The notes: generated from the sequence alone by a model not told the origin. Numbered from the stretch's first letter, positions 21,984 through 34,855 are shown. The stretch: 64,000 bases of DNA from Henckelia pumila (GCF_033568475.1 NC_133123.1:20012622-20076621); one strand, 5' to 3'. A program made the numbers and translations.

Positions 21984-24900
21984 CTACTTGTTCTCTGTCA
22001 AATTCAGGCTGAAATCCCACAGTTTTTTAGCCAAATCTACATCTCTGGCCAGTGAACTCGGATTAGCAATGTTGCTGTCAGCAAAATACTTGCCACTGAC
22101 TCCCTTAACCTGTGGATGTAGAGCTACATAGGACGTTGTTGCTGCTCCCTAATGTCAATCAACTATATGACTTCAGTCCAAAAATGCATCTAATAAAAAT
22201 CGACGCCTATTTTCAATACATATGTATTAGACACGAGCAGGGGGGAGACCAAAAGGCTTCAAAATTTTCTGAATAATTTGTTTTGTAAATATACGTCTTG
22301 CTTTCAAAATAAACCACGACTCTTCTTCTTATCAAGATTTCTGAGGTCAAAGATTGAACAAACCTGAGGAATATTTTTAATGAAGTATTTGCCAACCCAG
22401 TTAACAATGCCTGTAAAAGAAATAATCAACATTTATTAGTCGAGGAGCATTTTATGCATGCACACGCAGAAACTTGCTTTGAACAGACAAATTCCCATCA
22501 CATATCATCAGTGGATAGCTATCACTTTACACTTTGTTCTTTCTAATACTTGAGTCCTTTCCATTTTTTAAGACGTGACTCATCAATTTGCACTCTCCCT
22601 TCTTTGGGAAAATCCACTATTGATGTTAGATTCTTTTGACGCTACTAGCTGGACTGGTGGCTGAGGTATTTCAAATGCAAACTACCTAAGTATTTGGTGA
22701 ATCTTACTTTACCCTCTGTGATGTACCAAAATAGTAGATACTTACGTGGAGCAAATGGCGAATTCCTACAACATGATTTGTCAATGAGAGGAATTATATC
22801 ATGTGAATGTAAATTAACCTAGTACTTGCATAAGTTATTCAATAAGTCGCAAATAGAACCCAAATGCACATAGTCATTCATACAATTTGCCACGTTGTTT
22901 ATTCATAGTTATTCATACCATTTTGCCATTTTTCCCCAACAGAGTGGAAGGTGTATGATGGATGGTTTAATTTGCCACTTTGTTTATTCATAGTTATTCA
23001 CAATGGGTAACTCACTCGTATTTTCTCAACATCTTCGGGTTTTTGGTGGGCTAGCATTGCAAGATGGCAAATGCTTCAGACATGTGACACAAACATGCTT
23101 GTTCCCAATTGTCTATACTATTGAACCCATTTTAAAGTAATCCTCTACCATTATATGAGATTATAAAAACATTTCAGAGCTTCACCTTCAATGAAACCAT
23201 GATGCCGCATAAGGTTGGTGGCAATTGATCCAGGATGCAGAGAATTTGCAGTTATTTCAACCCCTTCTTCCTGCCATTAGAGATATCACATCTTATTAGT
23301 GCTACTGAGTACACATCACTGAAACAGCTTTCCGGAACGCGTGAACAACATTTCCGCTAATACAGAAACTTTACCAGTATCCAAAAAGATAAAGAGTTTT
23401 CAATTTCATGGTAAATATCCTGTTCACTCCACAACACAAATTTAGGTCTCACATGATTTGATAGCCTAAAGCTGTGATGAGTTTGTCAGCATTTCTATTT
23501 TCTAATGTGAAGGGTTCCTATTATTACCAGTAAAACAAGTGTCATGAAGACCAAACAGCAGCCATTAGTTCAATTTAGATTAACTAAAACTTCAGCATCT
23601 AGAATATTCACTGTTTAGGCGAAGAGCAAGCAAGAATTTTATGACCAGTTTAGGTACATCCCAGTTTTTCCTGGAACAGAGAGACTAGTTGGCTCTATGC
23701 TTAGGCAGAAAAACAAGCACGAATTTTTAGGTACATCCAAGTTTTCCTGGAGCAGCAGACTAGACGGCTGACGGCCCCAAGCTTCATGCTTGGTTCTCAA
23801 ATGAGCAATGACATGTTAACAGCAGAAATCACCCATTATTATCCAAGTTCTTCAAAAAATGAACTGTTTTTAAAATATTAGGTCCCTTGCCTAGCTAGCC
23901 AATAAAAAAAGAACGTGGAGAACTACAAGCATCAATCTGTAATTCCAAAAAAAGATCCAATAGACTTGACTATGTTGACAATTTTTAACTTAGTCCTAAT
24001 TTGATTTCAAGATCCAACTCAAGCAGTGTCTTTAGAAACAAATTCAGCAGATGAAAAGAAACAAATGGCCGTATGAAATCCAACTCAATTAACTATAATG
24101 GGTGACAAGAAATAAATATAGTCATACCAAACGTAATTTTCACTCAACTCTCTCCATGTTCATGCGAAAGAGATCTAAATGTACACTTGCAAAACAAATT
24201 GTAGCCAAATTACTATTGCAATTCTTATTGCATCCAAAACCCAATGACCAATGAAGGAAAAATCTTTCATGCCACAATACCAGGCTGCATACATTACCTT
24301 CAAGCGACTCGCGAGTTCATTAGCATGCAATATGTTAGCCAGCTTGGACTGTCCATATGCGAATAAGGTGTTGTAACTATAGATCAAAGGCACACGACAA
24401 AGTATTAAGTGAATTGCTATAATTAAAAAAGGTTTGATGAAAAGTATTTAAATATAAAAAAGTAATCAGAAGCAGTTTCACTATCTCCAACGAGGTGATC
24501 ATTCTGATGTATATTATTTTATAATAAACTGATGAAGTGAGTAAAATTATCAAAAAGTTTGCATACTTGGCTCGGACCATGCGACTTAAGAAACTAAAAA
24601 CTGAATAAGAATTAAATATATATATACATGTAAGTTCATGCAAGTTTCTATTTCAATTAGACCAAAAACGAATTCTGAATGATCAGTGAACTAAAGGATA
24701 ATGAGTGAAGCTTACCTCGAGCTATCATTAATTTGATCAAAACGAATTCCTTCACGATATGCAAAACGATGGCCTTCTGATGAGACATTGACAATCCTTC
24801 CTTCTTTCTGGCTCTCACTAGCAGTCCTTTTCATGTTATCCAACAAAAGATTTGTCAAAAGAAAATGTCCTGCACCAAAATGTAAACTTATCTTTTGACA

Positions 24901-27604
24901 ATTGGAAAAGTCCTTGGCAATTGAACAGGGAAGTAGATCAGGATCGAAATATATCAAACACATAATGATATTGACAGAAGACACACACGTAATATATAAA
25001 TAAATACAACTTGAAAAGTCCATGAATATACGTTCTAGCATAAACAACATAGATATGGTTTAGGAGGAGAGATTGTTTGCCGCAGGTCTACCCCTTTCCA
25101 AGTAAAGAGCTGTTATTTTTCAGCTCTTTTCCAAGGATCCACCTAAGTTTCAGTACGAATCACAAAACTGATGACTACTGACAAATGAGATGACAGCAGA
25201 GCTCGTACTCTGAAGTCTGAATATTTCATTTACTAGAATTTTGATTAATTTGAAAAGGAACCAGATTGGAGAAACAAAACGCAAAGGCAGAATTCGAGAT
25301 GGATTACTTTATAAAAAAGAAAGATTTCTGATGTCCTGAAGAGAACTAATTTGCACCATTGTATCCGTTCGCATGATGAATGCCAAGTACGTCACACATC
25401 AATATCCGTGAGTTACATTATAAAATATAATTGTCTACACTATTAATCCATTAGATGGTTCAAACTGGAAGAAAATCCCTTCAAAAGATTAGATACTTTA
25501 ATAAATTTGAATAATCATTTATAAAAAAAATATAACATCATCTAGAGAGTCAAAATAAGTTATTCTCGATAAATTTACTGGTCAACAATCTAATGAGTCC
25601 AAAAGAACACTCTTGGAAAAAGATTTATATGAAGAGATGCACAAGGGTCTGGAATAGATGCATAAGGGTCTTCTTGTCGAATAGAGATCACTGTAATGTG
25701 AAGTAGACACGATAATTACGTAACACCATATGGGGGAAATACCAAAAGAGATTGTCCTGGTTTGTAAAAAATAAAGATATTTAGGAACTCAACCATAAAA
25801 GACCAAGAAATCCCACCAAAATCAATTCTAAAATTGAGGAAAATCTGTATTACTCAATACAACAGCCCTTTATTCAAAAATCAATGAGCTAGACTAATCG
25901 TAATCGGTCATAGAACTGGCTTACAAATTGAAAATCAATATTTAAGTTTGGATAACCTGCAGGAAGGCATACCTAAATGGTTCGTTGCAAATTGCAACTC
26001 TACGTTGTCTTGTGAAAGTGTGAATGGCGGAGCCATTACCCCTGCATTATTTCTTATAAATACAAAAGACTGTAAGAGTTTAGAAGTAAAAAAATTTATT
26101 ATGAGAAATAAAGTGAATCAACTTAGTTCATGGCTAAGAAACAAGAGGCAGTTGGTGCAAAAGAATGAAGTGAGTCGTAAATTAGAAAGTAATTAAATCT
26201 CAGGAAACTTACATGAGGAGGTTTAACGGCAACAACATGTTGTTGTATTCCAACGCAAATTTCCGGATTGATGTCATAGAGCTGAGATCAAGTTCCATAA
26301 CATCAATCTTAGCATCGGGATTTTCCTTGATTATGGTTTCTTTAACTTTTTTACCACTGTCCACGTTGCGTACTGCCATAATCACGTGGACGCCACATTG
26401 TGTGAGGATTCTGGTAGTCTCTGTTCCAATGCCACTTGATGCTCCTGAGCATGCATAAACAAAAGATTTATTCTATGCCAGCAACTTTCTTAACCACTAG
26501 ATGTCTAAGTGTTTGACACAATACAGATTGATGACAGAGATGCATTTGCACTATTGTACACTCCTGAGAAGAAAATTGTCCAGCTAAGTTTATACATAAC
26601 CATGTGATAGATCAATTCATCTCATCAAAACATAATCCTTACTAATGTAATGCGGCTGTTATATTCCTCGTTCCATTCTCTACGTCATCAACTAAAATAC
26701 CCAAGGCACTAAAACCACAAAAAATTTGCATTCTGCTAGAGTAAATTGCTCGATGAAATTTAGGCAGGTATGCTCAAAATGACTAGAAAGTGGTAAAATA
26801 AATTTCAGGTCACCAAATAACATTAATTTCATAGAAAAAGGTATAATAATATGAGTACTGCAACTAGAGTACCAGTGTTATTTTAGAATAACATAAAAAA
26901 AAGGATGAGAAAAACAGTTTCAAATAGCAAGACACTCTATTCGTAGTTCAGATTTTTAATAGCTGTGAATTCATGTACTGCACTAACTTCATTATTTCAC
27001 ACCGGGAAATCTACAGTGAGGGAAAAGTGAAACAAAACACCTCTATTAACACAAACAACTTTAATCTCAAAAAGGTAAAGCCACCCAAGCACATCACGAA
27101 ACACATTCAAAGAAACTTAAAAACACTACTTCCAGTTACAAACAATCAAGTATCAGGACATATAATTACTCAATAAACAACCTAACAAAAGATTTATGGT
27201 GGAAAAAAACAGATACCAAAAATATGATGGCAAAGCTAAATCCTCAACACAAGTACCCTTTTCAATCAACTAACTCATCGAGAATCACAACGTAAGAACC
27301 ACAACCATACTGTAAAAACCATGTCCTAAACCCAGAATAATAGCAACAATCAAGCATATACTCGATAAGAAAAGGATCAACCAAGCCATACTGTAAAAAA
27401 CATATTCTAAACCCAGAATAATAGCAACAATCAAGCATATACTCGATAAGAAAAGGATCAACCAAGAAAGTAAAATGAACCCAAGTGAGAAAAGCAACCC
27501 GTAACAATAGCCGTAAGGCCTGATGCATCAATCCCTTGAGCAACTTCGGCAGCTGTTGAACACGCCGAAAAACCCGATGCCCCTTTTCTTCCAAAAATCC
27601 ACAT
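21984..27604 (-). CDS. Short-chain dehydrogenase/reductase, TIC32/WWOX-like
   Basis: Eight exons on the minus strand: 27499-27604, 26213-26444, 25973-26052, 24716-24869, 24298-24376, 23186-23270, 22364-22410 and 21984-22148. All junctions are GT-AG and in phase, giving 315 residues. It starts [12 protein letters not shown] like TIC32-type proteins. The NAD(P) glycine motif TGASSGIG is at residues 35-42, NNAG at 114-117, the catalytic Ser in VNVSSE at 168-171, and YGQSK with Tyr198/Lys202. It should reduce or oxidise a small carbonyl substrate with NAD(P)H; TIC32 itself is reported at the chloroplast inner envelope, but paralogues sit elsewhere, so localisation is open. A MITE begins about 170 bp upstream of the ATG. 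Confidence 0.92.
22883..23002. repeat. Duplicated 33-bp segment in a dehydrogenase intron
   Basis: Two near-identical copies of aatttgccac(g/t)ttgtttattca... start near 22884 and 22969, in the intron between exons 6 and 7. It is a small local duplication with no evident function. Confidence 0.7.
27305..27466. repeat. 81-bp tandem duplication in intron 1 of the dehydrogenase gene
   Basis: Two adjacent copies (27305-27385 and 27386-27466), differing at only a few positions, lie just downstream of exon 1. The apparent repeated protein in minus-strand reading frames here is a by-product of this duplication. Confidence 0.93.
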
Positions 27605-27775
27605 GTTTCGATCAAAAGTTTACAGCTTTTTGCTGGGGACTTCTGACGACAGAAAAATGTGCGATTTACACAAGGGTAATTGTATGGGAGAGTTTGGGAA
27701 TTTCCCATGTATTATAATCCAGAGTACAGACAGGCGAGTGGAAGCCGGAAGGCGACAAAAAATGATGCAAATGAA

Positions 27776-28079
27776 CAGAGTCAAATTGGGTTTGGTAGGT
27801 CGGGTTGCCCACCCTGCCATATAAAAATGGTGAATTGTATTGATAATTTTTCAATACATCTAAAAGATGGATCGGTTTGCACCGTTCAGCCTAAAAGTGG
27901 ATTGTGGTGGGTTGCGGGTTGGGTTATAAAAATCCATCAATTTACACGTAAATCCGTTGGGTTGGCCCGCCCCGCCACCTAAAATAAGTGAGTTAGGTTA
28001 ATGCTTTCTCAATTTGACTAAAATATGGGTCTGCCATCCCGCCCCGCCTAACGGTGGGTGGCCCATTTTGACATCTACA
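27776..28079. mobile_element. hAT-type MITE upstream of the dehydrogenase gene
   Basis: A 304-bp element with imperfect terminal repeats (CAGAGTCAAATTGGG left; TGTAGATGTCAAAATGGG on the complement at right) and a perfect 8-bp target duplication caaatgaa at 27768-27775 and 28080-28087. The inside is GC-rich with repeated gggttgggtt and ggcccgccc, as in the relatives at 33351 and 52566. It lies within 0.2 kb of the minus-strand start codon, so it may contribute to the 5' UTR or promoter. Confidence 0.85.
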
Positions 28080-28087
28080 CAAATGAA

Positions 28088-29559
28088 TCATGAATGTGAT
28101 GATTCTTGAATTAATTAATTCTGGCTGGGATATGGATGTGAATTTTATTTTATTAAATTATTTCTGCATTATTTTCACTGTCATTGTATTTTAGTTGCTT
28201 TATAATCTGAGTGCATTAAATATTTTTTAAATAAATTCTATATATACCCATAAATATAAGCATATTCTGTCCGATGATAATCAATTGTGGCACCATTAGT
28301 TACGTGAGATTCAACCCATCAATTTCTCCTGCAATAGTCACAAGAGAAATTGGGAAAATAAATTCGGTTATATATTTATTTTTAAAAAATAATAATGATA
28401 TTTTCAAATATATTTGAAATGTATTATAGAATATTGTTTTTTTAAAAAAAAATAGTTGGTCGATGTTAGATTAAAAATAACCGTATCCACAAAGCCACAA
28501 ATTAGGATACTAATTAGTTATCGATTGAAATCGAATTCAATTCGGTTTGGTTTAATCCGGCATCAATATTGAATTGCATTATTAGGGTGCTTGAAAACGG
28601 ACCTAAAATCATTTCAATCCGATCTTGGGACCTGTTATTTTTGAGTGATTTATCTATCTATTTTTTGTTTTATAATAATGGTCACTTTTCCTTCTTTTTT
28701 TTTTTTTGAATTCGTCACTTTTCCACTTAGATATGCTAAATTATATATTTAATTTTTTTTTAGTAATTTGCTTGATAAATAGATTTTGTAGGATAAATTG
28801 TATATCATCCGCATGAAATATCTGAAAATCATTCATTGTATTTTCGAAATTTGTGTCTTTAAAATTCAGGCACTTTTGCCTAATTTGTCGAGGGTTTAGG
28901 CATGAGTTTTATAATTATAAATTTAAAAGATCATTTCATTGTAACGTGCATTTTTTTTTGGAAACATTTTGTTTGTGGTCAATTAGTTATCTTATTGAAT
29001 TATAATAAGAGAAATTAAAGATTCTAGTCCATTTCAATATCATATTTTTAAAAATAGCCTTATCTCATAAATGATTTACAATATAGCCTTCTACAATTTT
29101 AAAATCCTAAAATACCCTTTTTAGACATTAATTTGTCCATCGCAATTCTATTACTAATAACCAATAAATTACTACGGATTCACTAAACTTTATTCACGAA
29201 ACGTTAGAAAATTGCTTTTGAAATATTTATTGTATTCATTGGAACCGATTTGTGGAAAGAATAAAATGAATTTCTAATCACGTGATTGACTTGTTAAATA
29301 CACAATAATTTGGTTGTCTTTATTTTATGGATTTTATAATCTTACTCAGGAATTCACTAAGATTTATTCCGAAAAATTGAGAAAATGGCTTGTGAAATAC
29401 TAGAATTAGCTTTATTCTGATATAAACATGACTATTTAGAAAACATCTAGTCAAATATACGAGTCAATTCACAAGATCACCCCAGAAAGCAAAATAAAGA
29501 CAAATTAAATCCTAATGAAATAATAATTATGTTTGAAAAATCATGAAATAATCATGTCA
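28088..29559. other. AT-rich intergenic region
   Basis: No gene recognised. Two imperfect direct repeats of about 58 bp (near 29176-29233 and 29347-29405) share the core attcactaa...tttattc. The segment near 29016-29120 could be the decayed left end of the Mutator-like element. Confidence 0.45.
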
Positions 29560-31650
29560 TCAAATTGGAGTAGGATTCTTGCAACTTTTCTCATAGTGCC
29601 CAGTGGAACCACATGTAGAGCAACAAAATTTTAAAGATATTTCACCCATGGATCTTATACTTCTTGTCCATCGTCTTCCACGTGGTCTTCTCACAAATGA
29701 AGGTAAGATAACTCTCTCTTGAACTTCACTTGGAATTAACCAATGTATCTCATTATATACGGGATGAATTGGTTCAGCATAGGAGGCTCTCCAACATGTA
29801 GTTTTGTAATATTTGGAGCACAAACTATAAATCGAAATCCCTCTTAACTTTGCAGCTGCAATTGCATGTCCATATGAAATTTCCAACATGTCAAATTTCT
29901 TGCATGAACACGTCATTAGTGTAATATTCACAACATCCATATTAATTGCATCCAAACCAACTTGAAACTTGTAAGTTGCTATAAGATTCACTTTAAAAAT
30001 TGAAGAAACATCAAGTGAGATAGCGTAAAACTTCTTCAAACTTTGGGGTCATCTGGATCGTGAATGATTCTGCCGATGTACGATGCTCATAAAACCATCT
30101 TTGCATAATTGATCGAATATGTTCAATCAAAATAGTGATTGGATAATCTCTTTGGGATTTTAACAGAGAATTCATTGACTCATCATTATTTGATGTCATG
30201 ATATATATTGTAGCGCTTACCTTTAAAGTGAGCCCGTGACCAAGAATCATAATCTGCATCTTCTAAATATTTTCCAAGCTGCATGTTCTTTCTACAAATT
30301 TCTGCCATGCAACTTTCAAACTCAGACATCCGATAAGCTTCTGCTGCAGATTTGAACAAAGGTATGAGACCCTTTGTGTGAAACTTTACTTTAATATTTT
30401 GCTCCATGTGCCACATACAAAAACCATGATGATATTGTGGAAATAACATTTTTATGGATTTAGCAATACTCTTGTGCCTATCAGATATAAATACCAATTG
30501 GTTGGAGTCACCTACCTGTTCTTTTAAATTTGACATAAACCATGACCATGATGAATCATTCTCAGAATCCACTATTCCCCAAGCAATAGGATAAATTTGT
30601 CCATTGACATCTTGACATGTTGCAATGATTAATGTTTCTCTATATTTAGATTTCAAAAAGGTATCATCAACACATATAATAGGTCTCATTAATGAACGAA
30701 AACCGCATATGCTTGGTCCAAAAGACAGGAAGAAGTACAAAAAAAACGATCATTCTGGTATGTTTCAATATATGTAACAGTTCCAGGATTATTCTTCTCC
30801 AAGATGTAGCAATATGATGGTAAATTCCCATAATTATGCTCAGGTGACCTCCTAATAAGCTCAAGTGCATGCTCCCTGGCCTTCCACGCCTTTTGATAAC
30901 TCAAGGTAATATCAAATTCTCTGCGTATATCACCAATGATGGTAGATGGCCTATATTCCTGGTTAAGATCTTGCAACCTTGACATTATGTGCTTACCAAT
31001 TGCCCTACTACTTGCTTGCTTATGTCCATCATGTTGGAAATCCAATGAACATGTATGTTCAGATTTATATTTACGAACCTGGAAATAGTCTGAATCCTCA
31101 AGCATCGTTGCTCTCATTCTCTATTTGCAGTTATCATCAACACATACAATTATAAGTACGGCCTTATTAGACTTTTTATCTTTGAATTCAAATTTATTCC
31201 TCAAGACAAGCATGTGAAACTTCGATTGCAGTTCCTTTTTGTTCCGACACAATTGATTCACTTGAACGTCATATGCTTCATGAAATGATTCAGATGATCC
31301 CAATTTCTCCGACCTTCTGCATAATTTTGAGTGACTTGATGAAGTTCCAATAATGTTCTCATCTATTGGTACCGGTGTAGAACTCTATACTTTATTTTCA
31401 CGGTTATTCTGATCAGATAAATGATCAATGATGTTTTTATACCTTGAAACTGGTATAGAAGCATGACTGAGATTTCGGTGGTCATCTGAAACAATTACAC
31501 AATCAGTAAAATAATTGTCTACATTTTCACAGTAAATATCTTTACCTTCAAATTCTTAATAAGTTTGTCTTGTTTCTAAGACTTCACCTGTAACGACCCA
31601 CTGTATCAAGACGAGTCTTTTCAGCGTGCTTATGTCCTCACTCACACGCA

Positions 31651-31755
31651 CCCTGGAAAACTTCCCAGGGGGTCACCCATCCTATAATTTCCCCAAGTCA
31701 AGCACGCTTAACTTTGGAGTTTTTATGTGATGAGCTCCCGAAAAGAAGATGCACC
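31651..31755 (-). repeat. 5S-rRNA-like domain in the TRIM 3' LTR
   Basis: On the minus strand this reads ...ACTCCAAAGTTAAGCGTGCTT... and GGATGGGTGACCCCCTGGGAA, matching plant 5S rRNA around its A box and C box, the internal RNA polymerase III promoter. The intervening stretch is diverged. It is not a genuine 5S gene. Confidence 0.88.
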
Positions 31756-32100
31756 TTCTTGATATGAGCAGTACATATGAAATCTTTTAAACCCTCCTCA
31801 ACTATGTAGTCCCATACCTACACAGTCTCAGAATCCCCTCTCATTCCGGCACGGGATCGGTTCATTCATGTCTCCCTCCGCCTAGAAGCCTACCAGGAGC
31901 CGCTCATTGTTCGTGCAACCTCTTGGCACCGGCGATCACTCCCTGCCTCTTCAGCCCCGGGCGTCACATGCCCACCAGCTTCCGCTTGGTTCGTCCCCGA
32001 ACCATACCGTACTAAGAGAGGTCGGCTTTGATACCATTTGTAACGACCCACTGTATCAAGACGAGTCTTTTCAGCGTGCTTATGTCCTCACTCACACGCA

Positions 32101-32205
32101 CCCTGGAAAACTTCCCAGGGGGTCACCCATCCTATAATTTCCCCAAGTCAAGCACGCTTAACTTTGGAGTTCTTATGTGATGAGCTCCCGAAAAGAAGAT
32201 GCACC
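32101..32205 (-). repeat. 5S-rRNA-like domain in the TRIM 5' LTR
   Basis: Same 5S-derived segment as in the other LTR, with the A-box-like and C-box-like blocks intact. In a 5' LTR this could allow pol III initiation on the minus strand. Confidence 0.88.
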
Positions 32206-33102
32206 TTCTTGATATGAGCAGTACATATGAAATCTTTTAAACCCTCCTCAACTATGTAGTCCCATACCTACACAGTCTCAGAATCCCCTCTCATTCCGGC
32301 ACGGGATCGGTTCATTCATGTCTCCCTCCGCCTAGAAGCCTACCAGGAGCCGCTCATTGTCCGTGCAACCTCTTGGCACCGGCGATCACTCCTTGCCTCT
32401 TCAGCCCCGGGCGTCACATCACCCATATCTGACACATCATTCATCATCCCACTTTCTTCAACATCCAAAACTTGTGCAACATTTTCAATACCAGAATTTT
32501 GCAATGTCACTCCGACACAAGAAGAAGAATGATGAATAGAAACATTTGGCTCCATAAGTGACGTTGAATCAATCGATGCCTTGTGTTTAAGAGATATACA
32601 AAGAGGAACTTGTTCATGAATAGAAATAAACTATTGTAAGTCATCATCTGATATGATTTCAATTGGAGAAACATGAACATGTACCATACCCGAGACAACA
32701 AATTGCATCAAAATCTCATAAGCCGAACAATCAATATTGAGAAGATTTCGAACCTTATCATACAATTCTATATATGAAATTGTAGTTGTCACAGCTAAAG
32801 ACTTTGTATTTTTTTCATTCCAAACCCAATGAACTATTGTAGTCTCTATAAATTCACCGAAGTAAGAAAGAACTAGTCTTTTGATGGAATCCATTCCTGC
32901 AAATTTTTGAAAAAAATGTTTCACTCTCAAATACATCAACATTTTTGTAATGGCATATCATTTTATTCTCAACACAAAAAGCCTTAACGTAAATTATTAT
33001 TTATATTTTATAAAAAAAAATATTTTTTCCCAACCATTCGAATCATGGGCAATGCATCTACATGTTTTCCTTGCATTTCTCATGACATGTACATATACTC
33101 AC

Positions 33103-33103
<1 letters not shown>

Positions 33104-33148
<45 letters not shown>
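33104..33148. repeat. (TA)n microsatellite
   Basis: About 22 TA units, lying between the transposase start and the LTR element. Confidence 0.97.
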
Positions 33149-33150
<2 letters not shown>

Positions 33151-33289
33151 ATTCAATACAACTATTTCAATCGAACATTGTATTTGTATCGATCTCTGTT
33201 ACCTCTTTTTATTTTTGGAGAATAATCTTTGTTTTCTATTTATCACATGTAAATATAACTTTTTCTTGCATAATCTTCAAAGATTTTCT

Positions 33290-34855
33290 TGTTTTTCAAA
33301 GAGTAAATTTTGTTCTCGCAAGTGCACGGTTGTCAAGTTTTAGTAAAGAGTAGAGCTGTCAAACGGGCCAACCTGCGGAGGGGCGGGCCGTCCCACCAAA
33401 AACCCACCTTTTGGTAGGTCGATGGCAGGCTGAAAATCCTCAACCCAACCCAACCAAGATGGGTTGCGGGTTAGGCGGGCCAACCCGACGGGCCTAACCC
33501 AAATTGACGGCTCTAGTAAAGAGTAAATAGAGTGTCCATCCCACAAGAAGTAAAATTGAAAATTATTAAGTACTTGTAATTAAAATATTCCTAATTTAAT
33601 TTAGAAAATCAATATTTGAGAGAATTGCAAAAAAATAAAATAAACAGTGAATTTTAGCTAGCAAACACAATTTTCAAAAATTATCAATGAGAGAAAAACA
33701 TTCTAGAGGTTATGATTTCACCTGGTTTCGACAAAAATTACTCCTAATTAACTTATTTTCATGAATTTTATTTAATTAATATCCAAGAACACTTAGTTAT
33801 ATTATTTATCTCTCCCGAGCAATAAATAATGTGTATCAACTAAGATTCAATTCCAATATCCCTATTAAAAATCTAGTCTTAGTGATATGTGTAAAACGAT
33901 GTTCTTCCTAAGGCTCCCTTAATGTTATATACCCTCCCGAGCTATATAAACAATTAACGGTGTAATTTCTAATGATCTTATTCAAAATCCCCTCTCCCGA
34001 GTGCCTGATTCCAAATAAATTTAACAATTCAATTAGTGATCAATTAATTGAAAAGACAATCAAATCTAGAAAAATAATTAATCTACTAGAATTCAATCCA
34101 AAAATATCAAAAAGTTGTTGAAGCATCTTAACCAGGCTACATCAACCTCTAGACTAAGAAATTTAGTTCATAATCAAAATATTGCAAAAATAAATCATGT
34201 TCATGAAACTAGACATCAAATCAATAATATAAATTCAAAAGAAAGAAAACAAATCCATAGTCGGTCTTTCGTGTTCGGTCGATCGATCTTCGTATTTGTT
34301 GATTGATGTTCTTCACGTTTTGCCCAGATTTTCTCCTCAAAATCTCACGTTTAAGCTCTCTTGATTTCTCTTGTGTTGTACGGTGGCTTCCTCCTTAATT
34401 ATGTGCATCCAAGTCCTTTTTATATGTGCTTCCAATCAAATAAATAAAATCCCACGAAATTCCAAAGGTTTCCTTCCCGAAAAATCAAAAAATCTGACTT
34501 TCGCAATGGCGCGGGCGCGCATGCCTCTCGCATGTGCTATTCTGCAGCGCGCGACAATTTTCAAAAATTCATTTATCACAATCTAACCGTCGGATCGAGC
34601 TGAAATTTTGACAGCAGCTTCAAAAATCCCAAACTTCATTATGAATGGTGGAGATCGGATTTAGATGTCTCAATAATTCCCAGTAATTTTCTGAAGTTGC
34701 TGCTCTGTATTTCATCATTCCGCTTCTTCTTATTACTTTTGCTCTAATCCTTGCAACTCACAAAAATAACAACTAACACGCATAATATCCACTCGATACA
34801 TCACAAAAGTCAAGTCAAATCATATATAAATTAAGTGCATAAATTGCACTTGTCA
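33290..34855 (-). repeat. 3' LTR of the Tat-like element, with inserted MITE
   Basis: Homologous to 36220-37658 throughout except for a hAT MITE (33351-33515 plus duplication) and a 51-bp absence in the GC-rich cassette near 34505, located between two cgcgggc repeats of the sister LTR (37262 and 37313). Exact ends are inferred by comparing three LTR copies. Confidence 0.82.
33351..33515. mobile_element. hAT-type MITE inside the LTR
   Basis: A 165-bp element with terminal repeats TAGAGCTGTCAA / TTGACGGCTCTA and a perfect 8-bp target duplication gtaaagag (33343-33350, 33516-33523). The sister LTR has the empty site with one gtaaagag at 36265-36272, proving the borders. The interior is GC-rich gggttgggtt-type sequence. 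Confidence 0.96.

Larger units (their letters stand above)
31589..32418 (-). mobile_element. Cassandra-type TRIM retrotransposon with 5S-like LTRs
   Basis: A complete 830-bp element: two 380-bp LTRs (31589-31968, 32039-32418) around only 70 bp. It is flanked by the 5-bp duplication tcacc (31584-31588, 32419-32423). On the minus strand each LTR begins TGTGACGCCCGGGG and ends GTTACA. Two bases after the 5' LTR is TGGTATCAAAGCC (32024-32036), the initiator-Met tRNA primer site, and a GGTGGGCA purine tract precedes the 3' LTR. The LTRs differ at three positions, all C/T. Each carries a 5S-rRNA-like stretch, the hallmark of Cassandra TRIMs. It encodes no protein. Confidence 0.95.
29560..32942 (-). 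pseudogene. Mutator-like (MULE) transposase, broken and interrupted by a TRIM
   Basis: Read on the minus strand, the start near 32894 (MDSIKRLVLSYFGEF) is followed by an acidic region, then a retrotransposon insertion at 31589-32418. After it come a MuDR-type DNA-binding region, and a MULE catalytic domain at about 30186-30700 (ICVDDTFLK, WGIVDSENDSSWSWF, FISDRHKSI, CMWHMEQN). A SWIM-like block (TCSCKKF...GHAIAAAK, missing one expected Cys) and a CCHC knuckle (CCSTCGSTGHYEKSC) end it. Stops or frameshifts occur near 32637, 31387, 31121, 30700, 30190 and 30020. It is a dead transposase of an autonomous-type element. Confidence 0.88.

Noticed and set aside
27262-27708. 148-codon minus-strand frame with internal protein repeat
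   Set aside because: It overlaps exon 1 of the dehydrogenase in the wrong frame and its repeat is just the 81-bp intronic duplication.
31651-32205. Two genuine 5S rRNA genes
   Set aside because: Only the promoter-like blocks match; the rest is diverged and both lie inside LTRs of one TRIM.
32340-32555. Reading frames crossing the TRIM LTR edges
   Set aside because: They join transposase sequence to LTR sequence; the 5-bp duplication shows the LTR is an insertion.
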